This document shows positions 7,440 to 15,353 of a DNA stretch of 40,877 nt, one piece after another (positions within the stretch are counted from its first letter, which is position 1; each line of letters begins with the position of its first letter). The DNA comes from Myxococcales bacterium (GTDB lineage Bacteria > Myxococcota_A > Polyangia > Polyangiales > Houyiibacteriaceae), in NCBI GenBank assembly GCA_029862185.1, contig JAOTXX010000038.1, positions 1 to 40,877 on the forward strand, written 5' to 3'. The translations under genes and the position numbers were made by a program. The notes beneath the pieces are model-generated. The model ran no database searches and was not told the origin of the DNA. It saw nothing but the letters and a program-made list of their open reading frames with translations.

Positions 7440-7453
7440 AGGTGAATCCATCA

Positions 7454-7472
7454 GCCCCTTGGCTTCAGGGGC
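7454..7472 (-). promoter_or_regulatory. Hairpin in the rplU leader
   Basis: GCCCCT and AGGGGC form a perfect 6-bp stem with a 7-nt loop, directly before the L21 start region in the leader RNA. It could influence initiation. There is no U-tract, so it is not a classical terminator. Confidence 0.35.
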
Positions 7473-7476
7473 GCGT

Positions 7477-7504
7477 AGTCTAAGGGCTGCGGACTGGCCT
7501 GCAA
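7477..7504 (-). promoter_or_regulatory. Promoter of the rplU-rpmA operon
   Basis: On the minus strand, TTGCAG (7504-7499) is separated by 16 nt from TAGACT (7482-7477). The implied leader is ~30 nt and includes the hairpin at 7454-7472. The rest of 7505-7559 shows nothing recognisable. Confidence 0.5.
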
Positions 7505-7559
7505 GTCAAAACCAGGCGACCGTTGATCGTCTCGTGATTGCTGTGCCAAGCTCCTTGAA

Positions 7560-8858
7560 TCACACGAGAAATTGCCCTTCTGCGCGGTGAGCTTGGAGGG
7601 TCGGGCGCTGCGGGTCGAATATCAGTGCGAGTGCGACGATCGAATACTCGAAGATCTGTAGCCACGGGGGCATCCGCCAAACCCCTTGGCTAACCCAGAG
7701 GTCGAGTGGCGCGTATGCGCACAAGACGGCGGCACTCCAGACCAAGCCCGCCGAGCCACCAGCGACCAGCTCGAGCGGAAGCAGCCAGGCAAGATACCAG
7801 GGATGGACCTGCGGAGAGAGAAGCAGGACAGACCAAATCAGGAATCGTGCAGCGGCTACGCTCGGCACTCGACGCCTCACCACGACGGCGCTCAGCACGA
7901 GAAAGGCCAGCACCATCATGGCGCGCGCGGCGAGATCGGCGGAGGGGTGCCCCAGGCCTTGGCGGCTCGCCCAGTCGGCGAGCGCAAAGAGGCTTTCGTT
8001 GCCACGCCAACGGCTTGCGAACTGGCCTGCGCCAGAGACGGGATCGACGGGGGCGCGCGAGACGACGAGGGGCACGAGCAAGAGCACGGAGGCGAACGTG
8101 GCGCCCAGCAAAACCTTGGGCCTTCGGGCGAACAGCGGCAGGAGCACCAAGCCGACCACCTTGAGCCCAACGGCAGCACAGACTGCGATGCCGGCTCGAA
8201 GGTAGCGCTGCTGCGTGAGTGCCCAGGCCGTGACCAGCAGCGCGAGGCCGCAGAGGATGTCGAGGTGGCCGTTGAGCGCACTCTCACCCAACAAAAGCGG
8301 GTTGAGGGCGAGGGCCAAGGGCGCCTGGGGGGACTTGGCGATTCGCGCGACAAACCCGGCGGTGATCGCGTGCGCTAGAAGTGCCAAGAGCTTGACCGTC
8401 CAAACCTGTCCGCCCAGCCAGGCCGCCAACACGAACAGGACTTGGGAAAGCGGTGGGTAGATACTGCTGATCCCAGGGTTGTTGATGTTCAGCCAGACCT
8501 CGTCACGGAGCGGCGACAGGGCGAGGTCGTCGGGGGCGAGTCGATACGGGTTGAACCCTTCGAGCCAGACCTGCCCTTCCCAGAGGTAGCGGTAGAGGTC
8601 ATCAGACAGGAGCGGCGGTGCCAATACGAGCGGCGCGCCAAACAGCAAGGCAAGCGCGGCCAACCGCAGCGGGGGCAGCCTGCGGAGCGAACGCGAAACG
8701 GCGAGCAAGCCGGCGTACGGGATGAATGAGATCGCCAAACCGGCGACGACCGTAGAGGGCCGGCAACCCGAGCGCGCCGCGAGTGCGAGCGCGGTAAGGA
8801 CGCATCCCAGGGATACGAGGCAGACGACGAAGAAACCCTGGACCCGGCGCGCCGTCAT
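7560..8858 (-). CDS. GT87-like polytopic membrane glycosyltransferase
   Basis: 432 residues with about ten hydrophobic helices. After the second helix the sequence LLSDDLYRYLWEGQVWLEGF (D86-D87) and later IYPPLSQ match the GT87/DUF2029 and MptB-like class of polyprenyl-phosphate-dependent mannosyltransferases, where the acidic pair in the first external loop is catalytic. Donor and acceptor cannot be read from sequence. The start overlaps the stop of the upstream lipoprotein as ATGA, so the two are coupled. An envelope-glycan role is inferred. Confidence 0.85.
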   Translation of the reverse strand: MTARRVQGFFVVCLVSLGCVLTALALAARSGCRPSTVVAGLAISFIPYAGLLAVSRSLRRLPPLRLAALALLFGAPLVLAPPLLSDDLYRYLWEGQVWLEGFNPYRLAPDDLALSPLRDEVWLNINNPGISSIYPPLSQVLFVLAAWLGGQVWTVKLLALLAHAITAGFVARIAKSPQAPLALALNPLLLGESALNGHLDILCGLALLVTAWALTQQRYLRAGIAVCAAVGLKVVGLVLLPLFARRPKVLLGATFASVLLLVPLVVSRAPVDPVSGAGQFASRWRGNESLFALADWASRQGLGHPSADLAARAMMVLAFLVLSAVVVRRRVPSVAAARFLIWSVLLLSPQVHPWYLAWLLPLELVAGGSAGLVWSAAVLCAYAPLDLWVSQGVWRMPPWLQIFEYSIVALALIFDPQRPTLQAHRAEGQFLV

Positions 8859-9493
8859 TGGATAACGAATCGCAACACGCGAATCCGTTCACCGGGCAGA
8901 AGGCTTTGACGGAACTGCCCGGCGATCCGGCGCCCTACTGCAACGGAGATGGTGACCAGCGTTGGCCCTCCGCTGCCTATGCACTCCCCCCAGTAGTGAA
9001 CCTCGACCTCGTAGATGCCGTCCATGGGTCGCGCGCCTACCCAGCGTATGTTCTCGATCTGCGGGTTGGGCATGTCGATGCAGTCACCGCGGCCCGAGTG
9101 GTCGACGCGAGCGCCCGACGGAGTCGAAGGGCGCTGGAAGCTCAGGGTGTCACCCAGGGGGCCCGTGACGTAGAGGTCGATGTCCGCGCCGGTGTTCCAA
9201 GATGCGGTGACCTGCATCAACCCGGTCCCGTACCCACAGCCGTCGTCGATCACGCCGTCGCAGTCGTCGTCGATCGCATTGCAGGACTCCTCGACCGGCT
9301 TGGAGCAATCACGCGGAATCTCCTCTGCCGTGGCGATTGGGACGATCGAGACGAGGATGGGCGGCTCGATGACGCCAGGCGCGTCGGTGGTTTCAGCTGT
9401 TTCGCGGACCGTTTGGCTTCCAGGCCCGTCGACGCCTCGGCCGGCGCATGCGGACAAGCACACCGAAACGGCGATTGCGACTCGTTTCATCAT
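8855..9493 (-). CDS. Lipoprotein with MopE-type metal motif and YfaP (DUF2135)-like domain
   Basis: 212 residues. A lipobox CLSAC sets the lipidated Cys at residue 16. After a disordered linker there is CNAIDDDCDGVIDDGC, the MopE-type metal-binding motif common in myxobacterial surface proteins. Then comes VTASWNTGADIDLYVTGPLG and YEVEVHYWGEC, a beta-sandwich pattern typical of DUF2135/YfaP. The start is the first of two adjacent ATGs at 9493, nine nt after a TATAGT. It is transcribed divergently from punA and overlaps the GT87 gene. The reading frame continues far upstream as open sequence antisense to punA, which I treat as a shadow. Function unknown; likely periplasmic or surface. Confidence 0.85.
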   Translation of the reverse strand: MMKRVAIAVSVCLSACAGRGVDGPGSQTVRETAETTDAPGVIEPPILVSIVPIATAEEIPRDCSKPVEESCNAIDDDCDGVIDDGCGYGTGLMQVTASWNTGADIDLYVTGPLGDTLSFQRPSTPSGARVDHSGRGDCIDMPNPQIENIRWVGARPMDGIYEVEVHYWGECIGSGGPTLVTISVAVGRRIAGQFRQSLLPGERIRVLRFVIQ

Positions 9494-9502
9494 CCGGCCG
9501 GC

Positions 9503-9508
9503 ACTATA
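9503..9508 (-). promoter_or_regulatory. -10-like element for the MopE/YfaP lipoprotein
   Basis: TATAGT (9508-9503 on the minus strand) lies nine nt before the ATG at 9493 with no SD sequence between, implying a leader of only a few nt. Confidence 0.5.
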
Positions 9509-9520
9509 GCCGAGGTAGCG

Positions 9521-9526
9521 TACAAT
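9521..9526 (+). promoter_or_regulatory. -10-like element for punA
   Basis: TACAAT lies nine nt before the ATG at 9536 with no SD sequence between. It mirrors the divergent element at 9503-9508, which has the same spacing to its own start codon. Confidence 0.5.
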
Positions 9527-9535
9527 GCGGGCGCG

Positions 9536-10345
9536 ATGATGGAGGCACTCGAGCAAGCCAAGAGCGCAATCGCGAGCCGGACGGGAAAGGCCGACGTTGC
9601 CTTGGTCCTCGGGTCGGGCCTCGGAGATTATGCAAACCGCTTGGAGGATGCGCGTGCGATTCCGTACGCCGAGATCCCCCAGATGCCGCTGTCCGGGGTC
9701 TTGGGGCATGCGGGCAATCTCGTCACCGGGGGCAGAGCTGGAAAGCGCGTCGTCGCGATGCAAGGACGCGCCCATCTGTACGAAGGGAATTCTCCCAGCG
9801 AGGTCGTGTTTGGAGTCCGCTTGATGGGCCTGCTCGGCGCCGAGACCTTGATCGTCACCAACGCTGCCGGAGGGATCGCCCAAGAACTGGAGGCAGGCGA
9901 CCTGATGGCGATCGTCGATCAACTCAACCTCACTGGGACGAGCAGTCTCGTCGGTCCAAATGACGAACGCCACGGCCCGCGATTCCTCGACATGAGCGCA
10001 GCGTTCGACCCCGAGCTGATCGAGATCGCAAGCGGCTTGGCGACTGGGCTCGGGTTTGAGCTGCGCCGCGGTGTTTACGCAGGTCTCCTTGGACCGGCCT
10101 ACGAGACCCCCGCCGAAGTGCGCATGCTCAGGACCCTCGGCGCCGACGCGGTAGGGATGAGCACGGTGCTCGAGGTGCTCGCAGCCCGGCACATGGGGCT
10201 TCGCGTCCTAGGTATCTCGTGCATCTCGAATCTCGCCGCGGGAATTTCGAAAGTCCCACTCAGTCACGAAGAAGTGACCGAAACCACGGGCCGTGTTCGG
10301 CCGCGTTTCGAGGCGCTGCTGTCGAGCGTGCTGGAGTCGATCTGA
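9536..10345 (+). CDS. punA: Purine nucleoside phosphorylase (trimeric PNP type)
   Basis: 269 residues, the normal length for trimeric PNP. Motifs in order: LVLGSGLGDY (phosphate loop), GRAHLYEG, TNAAGGI, GPAYETPAEVRMLRTLGADA, VGMSTVLEV and SNLAAG. The enzyme phosphorolyses guanosine/inosine-type nucleosides to base and ribose-1-phosphate. The start was taken as the first of two adjacent ATGs because the -10-like TACAAT ends nine nt before it. The stop overlaps cdd by one nt (TGATG), giving a nucleoside-salvage pair. One minor deviation is MSTVLE where most homologues have MSTVPE. Confidence 0.95.
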   Translation: MMEALEQAKSAIASRTGKADVALVLGSGLGDYANRLEDARAIPYAEIPQMPLSGVLGHAGNLVTGGRAGKRVVAMQGRAHLYEGNSPSEVVFGVRLMGLLGAETLIVTNAAGGIAQELEAGDLMAIVDQLNLTGTSSLVGPNDERHGPRFLDMSAAFDPELIEIASGLATGLGFELRRGVYAGLLGPAYETPAEVRMLRTLGADAVGMSTVLEVLAARHMGLRVLGISCISNLAAGISKVPLSHEEVTETTGRVRPRFEALLSSVLESI

Positions 10346-10743
10346 TGGACGAGAGCGCCTGGACAGAGTTGAAGCGTGCAGCGGTGGGGGCCCGAGCGAA
10401 CGCGTACGCCCCCTACTCCGGTTTCGCGGTCGGTGCCGCTGTTCTGAGCGCGAGCGGCAGGGTGTTCATCGGCTGCAACGTCGAGAACGCGAGCTACGGC
10501 GCAACGCTTTGCGCCGAGCGTGCCGCCCTCACTGCGGCGGTTGCGGCCGGAGAGCGTGAGCTTCGAGCGCTGGTCATTGCTTCGGTTGCAAAGAGCCCCA
10601 CCCCGCCATGCGGCATCTGCAGGCAATGCCTCGCGGAGCTCGCCCCAGGCCTATCGATACGAAGCTACGCGGGCGACGCGCGGGCGGATTACGAGCTCGC
10701 ATCGCTTCTTCCAGAGGCGTTTGGTCGCGGCCACCTCGACTGA
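10345..10743 (+). CDS. cdd: Cytidine deaminase
   Basis: 132 residues, typical for the tetrameric class. Zinc ligands and catalytic residues are visible: C56-A57-E58 in TLCAERAAL, and C89 and C92 in PPCGICRQC. NAYAPYSGFAVGAA is the family N-terminal signature and NVENASYG the substrate-binding segment. It hydrolyses cytidine/deoxycytidine to uridine. The start at 10345 shares one nt with the punA stop; longer in-frame extensions into punA are shadows. Confidence 0.96.
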   Translation: MDESAWTELKRAAVGARANAYAPYSGFAVGAAVLSASGRVFIGCNVENASYGATLCAERAALTAAVAAGERELRALVIASVAKSPTPPCGICRQCLAELAPGLSIRSYAGDARADYELASLLPEAFGRGHLD

Positions 10744-10749
10744 AGCTCG

Positions 10750-13700
10750 CTAGTCTAGCCCTTCGCCGATCCGGCGAAGCTTGGTCTCGACGTCCGCACG
10801 GTCGATCGCCTCCCGATCGGCAAGCTCCAGATAGCGTCCATACTCGACGATGGCTTCCTGCCGCTTGTTCAGCGCGTAGTAGATGTCTCCGGTCAGCCGG
10901 TGGGAGTCTGCGACCCAGGCCTTCCCGCCGGGCTCTTCATCTCCGATGGAGGTCGCCTGGCTCAATGAGGCAAGCGCCTTCGCTCGCTGCCCTTCGTCCA
11001 GCTGCAAGCGGCCGAGGCGGTACCACCAATACCCCTGTCCGGGAGCGCCGGCGACGGCTTTCTCGAAGGCCACAATGGCTTCTTTCATCTGGCCTAGCTG
11101 GTAGTGGCTTTCGCCCATCGCTGCCCAGGCTTCGATTCGTGTGGGGTTGAGCTCGATCGCTTTTCTCAAATCGGCCAACGCGTCACGGACTGTTCCGGCG
11201 CGAATCCGAATCCGCGCGCGAAGCCAGTAGGCATCCCCTAGCGTCGGATCGAGCTTCAAGGCGGTGTCGAGCTCCCGCAGGGCGGTGCTCATCTCGTTCG
11301 ACTCCAGCGCCGCCCACGCAACATAGGTCCGATAGAGGCCGCTCTCGGGCTCGAGACGTGCAGCGCGGAGGAATCGCTGACGCGCGGCCTCGGTTTGGCC
11401 TCGCTCGAGCTCGACGCGCCCCAAATAGTGCTCGGCTTCGGCCGAGTACGGCTGCGCGTCCAGCACCTCACGGAGGAGCTTCTCGGCCTCCTCGTATTTG
11501 CGGGCAAGCACCAGCACGGCGCCCATTCGTGATTTCAATGCCGCGTCGTCGGGCGAATCCAGGAGCGCTTTGCGATAGCTTTCGGTGGCCGCGTCCATGT
11601 CTCCACCCGCCTCGGCAAGCCGGCCCTTCTCGAGTGCAAGACCGGGGAATCTCGCATCCAGCTCTTCGACTTTTGCGAGCTCTACCGCGGCCTCTTCGAG
11701 CTTCCATTTGCGCCGATAGGCGACGGCGAGCCCAAACTGAGCGGACGAATCGCGGGGCTCCATTTTGAGCGCCTTCGTGAACTGCTCGATCGCATCGTCG
11801 AGGCGATTGCGCTGGAGCTCCGCCCAACCCAAGACGCGTCGCACCTCAGCAGTGATATCGACGTTCTTCTGTGCCTCGACCAGAATGCCGACCGCCTCGC
11901 CGGGGCGCTTGGTCGCGGTATAGTGCTGGGCAAGCGCCATGTAGGCGCGCACGGACTTCGGCTCGAGCTTGATCGCGCTCCGGAAGTGCTTCACAGCCTC
12001 TTTGCTCTGGCCTAGACCCTCGGCGACTTTGCCCTGCCAGAGCTCCACTTCGGCACTCACGGGCTCGTCCGTTCGAAGATCGGCCAACAGCTTGTTCGCC
12101 TCCTCGGCCTTACCCATGGCAAGGAGCGCCTCGGCGGCACCTAGCTTGGCATGAACCACGACTTTGGGCTGACCCGTCACGTCCAGTTCGGCGCCGGGCG
12201 GAATTTGTGAGCCCAGCACGGTCTGAAAGCGTGCATACGCGTCCGGGTACGAGCCTTCGAGGAGCACCAGCCGTGCGGCCCCGAGTGCGGCGTCCGCATT
12301 GCTCGTGTCGAGCTCGATGGACTTTTCGTACATTTCACGAGCAGCGCCCAGGCGTCCCCGCTGCTCTTCGATGCGCGCAATGAGTGTGAGCGCCGCGGAC
12401 CGATCGGCCTTTGCCACCCGAAGCGTCGTGCCTTCGAAAGGGGCAAGACCTGCTGGGATTTGAAGCAGCTCGAGGGCTTCGTCGATCGCGCCGTCGGCGA
12501 TCAACAGGCTGGCCACGGCGACCCGCGCACCGGCATGGTTGGGGCTGAGCTGTTGCGTTGCCTTGGCCGCCGCCGCCGCCTCGTCGGCATTTCCGAGGAC
12601 CTGGTAGCCACGAGCCAGCCCCCACTGTGCACGCGCGCTATCGTCCTTCTTCAGGGCTCGGCCAAATGCGTCAACGGCGCTCTGACCGTCGCTGGACTTC
12701 AGCGCGATTTCCCCGGCCACCAGATCGAGGTAGGCATCGGTGGGGTCGTCTTGCGATGCCAGCGCGAGCTCGGATTTCGCAGTGTCGATATCGGCGTTGC
12801 GCAGGGCATCGGCGGCAAGGGCGACGTGAACCCGCGGGGCCTCATCGCCTCTGCGCTCCAAGTGCACCCGCAGCGCATCGGCCAAGCTCGCGCTCTCCAT
12901 GTCCGGTCCATAGCGAACGAGATTGTACGACTCGTGCAACAGCGTCCGCGCCACGAGCGCGCGGTTCAGGCGCGCGTTGTCTCGTGCGGCCTGTAGCTTC
13001 GTGAGCGCCTGGCGCTGCGCGGTGTAGGTATCGGGCGCGGCGATGATCTCGGCTTCTTCGATTGCCTGGGCGACCAGAGCTGGATCGCCGGAAGCGGGAA
13101 GCATGGGTTCCAGCAGGTGAATGCCGAAGAGGCCGTACTTGGTGGTACCGAGGTAGAAGCCCGAGCCGAGGACGATCGTGATGACCCCGAGGGCGGCCAG
13201 AGCCTTCATCAGCCAGGGCGGCCGTTTGAGCTTGAGCTTCTTCCGCGCACGCGAAGGGGCGGCTTCGAATTCCAGCCTGTCGCCGCCGAGGCGCGGCATG
13301 CGGTGGACTTCGCTTTCGCCTCCTCCCGGGGACGCCGAGAGGTCGAGCTCGTTCGACTCCGGAAGCTCCAGCTCCGCCGAATCCCGTTGCACATCGGAAC
13401 CAGCCGGAATCGCGCCCAACGGTGGCGCCCCGGGCGCGCCTATAGGAAGCGGCGGTCCCGGCGGCCGCGGCGGCGCGTCGAGCTCCATTTCGAGAGCGAT
13501 GTCTTCTCCCTCAGGGAGGTCGAGCTCGATGGGGCCACCACCGTGCACCCGTTCGGGACCCTCGATCTCTCGATCCATGAAGTCGTCCCGGGCGATCGGT
13601 AGATCCTTCTGCTCGCTCGACATGGGCAGGTCGGAGTCGAGCGAAATCGGCGCCGGCACGTCGGATCCTGCACGCGGCGTCGGCAGGTCGGCGTCGGTAA

Positions 13701-14238
13701 CGGCCATGGGAAGATCGCTCTCATCGCTCCGGTACAGAGGGGCCGGGAGATCGGTCTCGCCTGCCGCTTCGCGAAGCACAGGCAAGTCCATATCCGCGAA
13801 CGGATCGAAGCCGGAGGGGCTCGCGTCACGTTTTGGCGCAGGCAGATCGGCCGAGCTCGGGTCGGCAAATGGGTCTAGATCGAGTGGATGGGCGCCGGTC
13901 TTGGGCACGGGCAGGTCCATGAAATCCGAGCCTACGAATGGCGCTGGCAAATCGACTTCATCAGCCGCCGCGGGTGAATCGGAAGGCTGCGCGCGGATTA
14001 CCGCCGCAGAAGACGGGGGCGGGGCCGTCGGCCCAATGCCGACTTTCGTCCGTTTGGCTCGCGGGGGCGTCGACGCGCCTGGCGCAGCCCCTCCTCCGGC
14101 CTTCGCGGTCGAACCGTCGCGATGAACCTGAAAGCTTTCGCTGCATTTTGGGCAGCGCATCCGAAGCCCGCCGTCGGGCAACCGGTGCTCGTCCACGTCG
14201 TAAGACGCATTACACGACGGACAACTAACCTTGATCAT
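10750..14238 (-). CDS. MJ0042 zinc-ribbon, membrane-anchored TPR protein (1162 aa)
   Basis: The N-terminus is an MJ0042-type zinc ribbon with C6/C9 and C29/C32 (VSCPSC, MRCPKC). Residues ~45-330 are a low-complexity acidic linker with DLPxP-like motifs repeated about ten times. One transmembrane helix lies at ~345-365, preceded by RKKLKLKRPP, so the ribbon and linker face the cytoplasm and the rest is probably periplasmic. Residues ~390-1160 form around fifteen or more TPR helical pairs (for example AYMALAQHYTATKRPGEAV). This architecture is typical of myxobacterial proteins in motility or envelope scaffolds, but no specific member is recognised. An SD-like GGGG precedes the ATG. It converges with cdd, leaving 6 nt. 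Confidence 0.92.
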   Translation of the reverse strand: MIKVSCPSCNASYDVDEHRLPDGGLRMRCPKCSESFQVHRDGSTAKAGGGAAPGASTPPRAKRTKVGIGPTAPPPSSAAVIRAQPSDSPAAADEVDLPAPFVGSDFMDLPVPKTGAHPLDLDPFADPSSADLPAPKRDASPSGFDPFADMDLPVLREAAGETDLPAPLYRSDESDLPMAVTDADLPTPRAGSDVPAPISLDSDLPMSSEQKDLPIARDDFMDREIEGPERVHGGGPIELDLPEGEDIALEMELDAPPRPPGPPLPIGAPGAPPLGAIPAGSDVQRDSAELELPESNELDLSASPGGGESEVHRMPRLGGDRLEFEAAPSRARKKLKLKRPPWLMKALAALGVITIVLGSGFYLGTTKYGLFGIHLLEPMLPASGDPALVAQAIEEAEIIAAPDTYTAQRQALTKLQAARDNARLNRALVARTLLHESYNLVRYGPDMESASLADALRVHLERRGDEAPRVHVALAADALRNADIDTAKSELALASQDDPTDAYLDLVAGEIALKSSDGQSAVDAFGRALKKDDSARAQWGLARGYQVLGNADEAAAAAKATQQLSPNHAGARVAVASLLIADGAIDEALELLQIPAGLAPFEGTTLRVAKADRSAALTLIARIEEQRGRLGAAREMYEKSIELDTSNADAALGAARLVLLEGSYPDAYARFQTVLGSQIPPGAELDVTGQPKVVVHAKLGAAEALLAMGKAEEANKLLADLRTDEPVSAEVELWQGKVAEGLGQSKEAVKHFRSAIKLEPKSVRAYMALAQHYTATKRPGEAVGILVEAQKNVDITAEVRRVLGWAELQRNRLDDAIEQFTKALKMEPRDSSAQFGLAVAYRRKWKLEEAAVELAKVEELDARFPGLALEKGRLAEAGGDMDAATESYRKALLDSPDDAALKSRMGAVLVLARKYEEAEKLLREVLDAQPYSAEAEHYLGRVELERGQTEAARQRFLRAARLEPESGLYRTYVAWAALESNEMSTALRELDTALKLDPTLGDAYWLRARIRIRAGTVRDALADLRKAIELNPTRIEAWAAMGESHYQLGQMKEAIVAFEKAVAGAPGQGYWWYRLGRLQLDEGQRAKALASLSQATSIGDEEPGGKAWVADSHRLTGDIYYALNKRQEAIVEYGRYLELADREAIDRADVETKLRRIGEGLD
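10761..10779. other. Perfect 8-bp inverted repeat at the cdd/TPR convergence
   Basis: CTTCGCCG (10761-10768) pairs with CGGCGAAG (10772-10779) around a 3-nt loop, inside the last codons of the TPR gene and just past the cdd stop. No T-run follows on either strand, so termination is only a possibility. Confidence 0.35.
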
Positions 14239-14394
14239 GACCCCAACGTCCCCCGGGGATCAAACATAACACGCCTGCCCCCTGTCTCATAAACATGGTA
14301 GTCGGATTCCGATCGCAGCGGAACCCAAAGGGGGATGGATGTGGATGTCCTACCTTGACGCCTGCGGAGCTGCGGGACTACCTTCCCGTCAATC

Positions 14395-14712
14395 GTGAAG
14401 CGAACCGTTCAGATCGAAATTGCCGGCGCCCGCTACCGCATGTCTGCGGACGCCGACGAAACCTACCTTCAGCGCCTAGCCGATATCGTGAATGAACGAG
14501 TGCAGGCGCTCGGGCCCAAGGCTGCCCGGGCGGCCACCCCAGCTCAACTGCTCGCCGTCGTTGCGCTCGGCCTCGCCGAGGATCTCGACGCGTCAGAACG
14601 GCAACGCGAAACGCTCGAGGCAAAGACGCGCCAAGTCGTGGGCGCGGCGATTCGGCGAATCGATCAGCGTCTGCAAGTGGACGCGGAGCTCGCCCAGCAG
14701 ATCGAGCCGTGA
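14395..14712 (+). CDS. zapA: Cell division protein ZapA
   Basis: 105 residues. KRTVQIEIAGARYRMSADAD and YLQRLADIVNERVQAL match the N-terminal ZapA beta-hairpin and helix; the second half is a long coiled coil. ZapA crosslinks FtsZ filaments at midcell. The start is a GTG at 14395, ten nt after a TACCTT. Its stop overlaps the next gene's GTG start, so the usual space for 6S RNA between zapA and the cyclo-ligase is absent. Confidence 0.92.
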   Translation: MKRTVQIEIAGARYRMSADADETYLQRLADIVNERVQALGPKAARAATPAQLLAVVALGLAEDLDASERQRETLEAKTRQVVGAAIRRIDQRLQVDAELAQQIEP

Positions 14713-15311
14713 GCACCAGCGAGACGGAGCACGCCGATCGCCAGCTCCGTCAACGCGCCAAACAGGCGCTGCGAAACCAAATGCGGATGGTGCGCGGCGC
14801 GCTCCCCGAGTCCGCCTGCGAGTCCCGCTCGGCCGAGATTCGCAAACGCCTTTTCGGTGTCGCAGAGCTCGAACGCGCAGCGACCGTTCTCGCCTTTGCT
14901 TCGATTCGCAACGAGGTGCGCACGAGCCCCATCATCGAAGAAGCCTGGTCCACTGGAAAGCGCGTCGCATTGCCACGGGTACATGGAGACGAGCTGCGCT
15001 TGCACCTCATCGATTCGCAAACCCCACTGGGCCCGGGGGCGTTTTCGGTTCCGGAGCCCGCCGTGGAAGCCGTAGCCATCGAGCCGGGAGAGATTGATTT
15101 TGCTTTGATTCCCGCGTTGGCGCTCGATCCCCGTGGCTACCGAATCGGCTACGGCGGCGGCTACTACGACCGGCTGATCCCGCGACTCTCCAACGCATGC
15201 ACCTGCGCCGTTGCCTACGATTTCCAGCTGATCTCCGAAGTGCCCGAGCTGCCCTTCGACGTGTCGGTCGACCTCGTCATCACCGACTCGCGTGTGATTC
15301 GCGCCGCGTGA
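14709..15311 (+). CDS. ygfA: 5-formyltetrahydrofolate cyclo-ligase
   Basis: 200 residues. The signature GYRIGYGGGYYDRLI and the preceding DFALIPALALDPRG identify the family, which converts 5-formyl-THF to 5,10-methenyl-THF using ATP. The N-terminal helix with KQALRNQMRMVRGALP carries the basic substrate-binding residues. The gene overlaps the zapA stop by 4 nt (GTGA), a conserved neighbourhood in Proteobacteria. Length is normal. Confidence 0.95.
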   Translation: MSTSETEHADRQLRQRAKQALRNQMRMVRGALPESACESRSAEIRKRLFGVAELERAATVLAFASIRNEVRTSPIIEEAWSTGKRVALPRVHGDELRLHLIDSQTPLGPGAFSVPEPAVEAVAIEPGEIDFALIPALALDPRGYRIGYGGGYYDRLIPRLSNACTCAVAYDFQLISEVPELPFDVSVDLVITDSRVIRAA

Positions 15312-15353
15312 GCCCGGGGCGATCGACGGCTGCGGCAGTGGTATAGGTTCGCG

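Noticed and set aside
8858..9535. Long N-terminal extension of punA
   Set aside because: The extension is antisense to the MopE/YfaP lipoprotein and does not resemble PNP; the family start and the -10-like element place the start at 9536.
9494..10192. Long N-terminal extension of the lipoprotein
   Set aside because: It is antisense to punA, and the lipobox signal sequence marks the start at 9493.
10761..10779. Rho-independent terminator for cdd
   Set aside because: The hairpin is perfect but has no T-run on either strand and lies in coding sequence, so I list it only as an inverted repeat.
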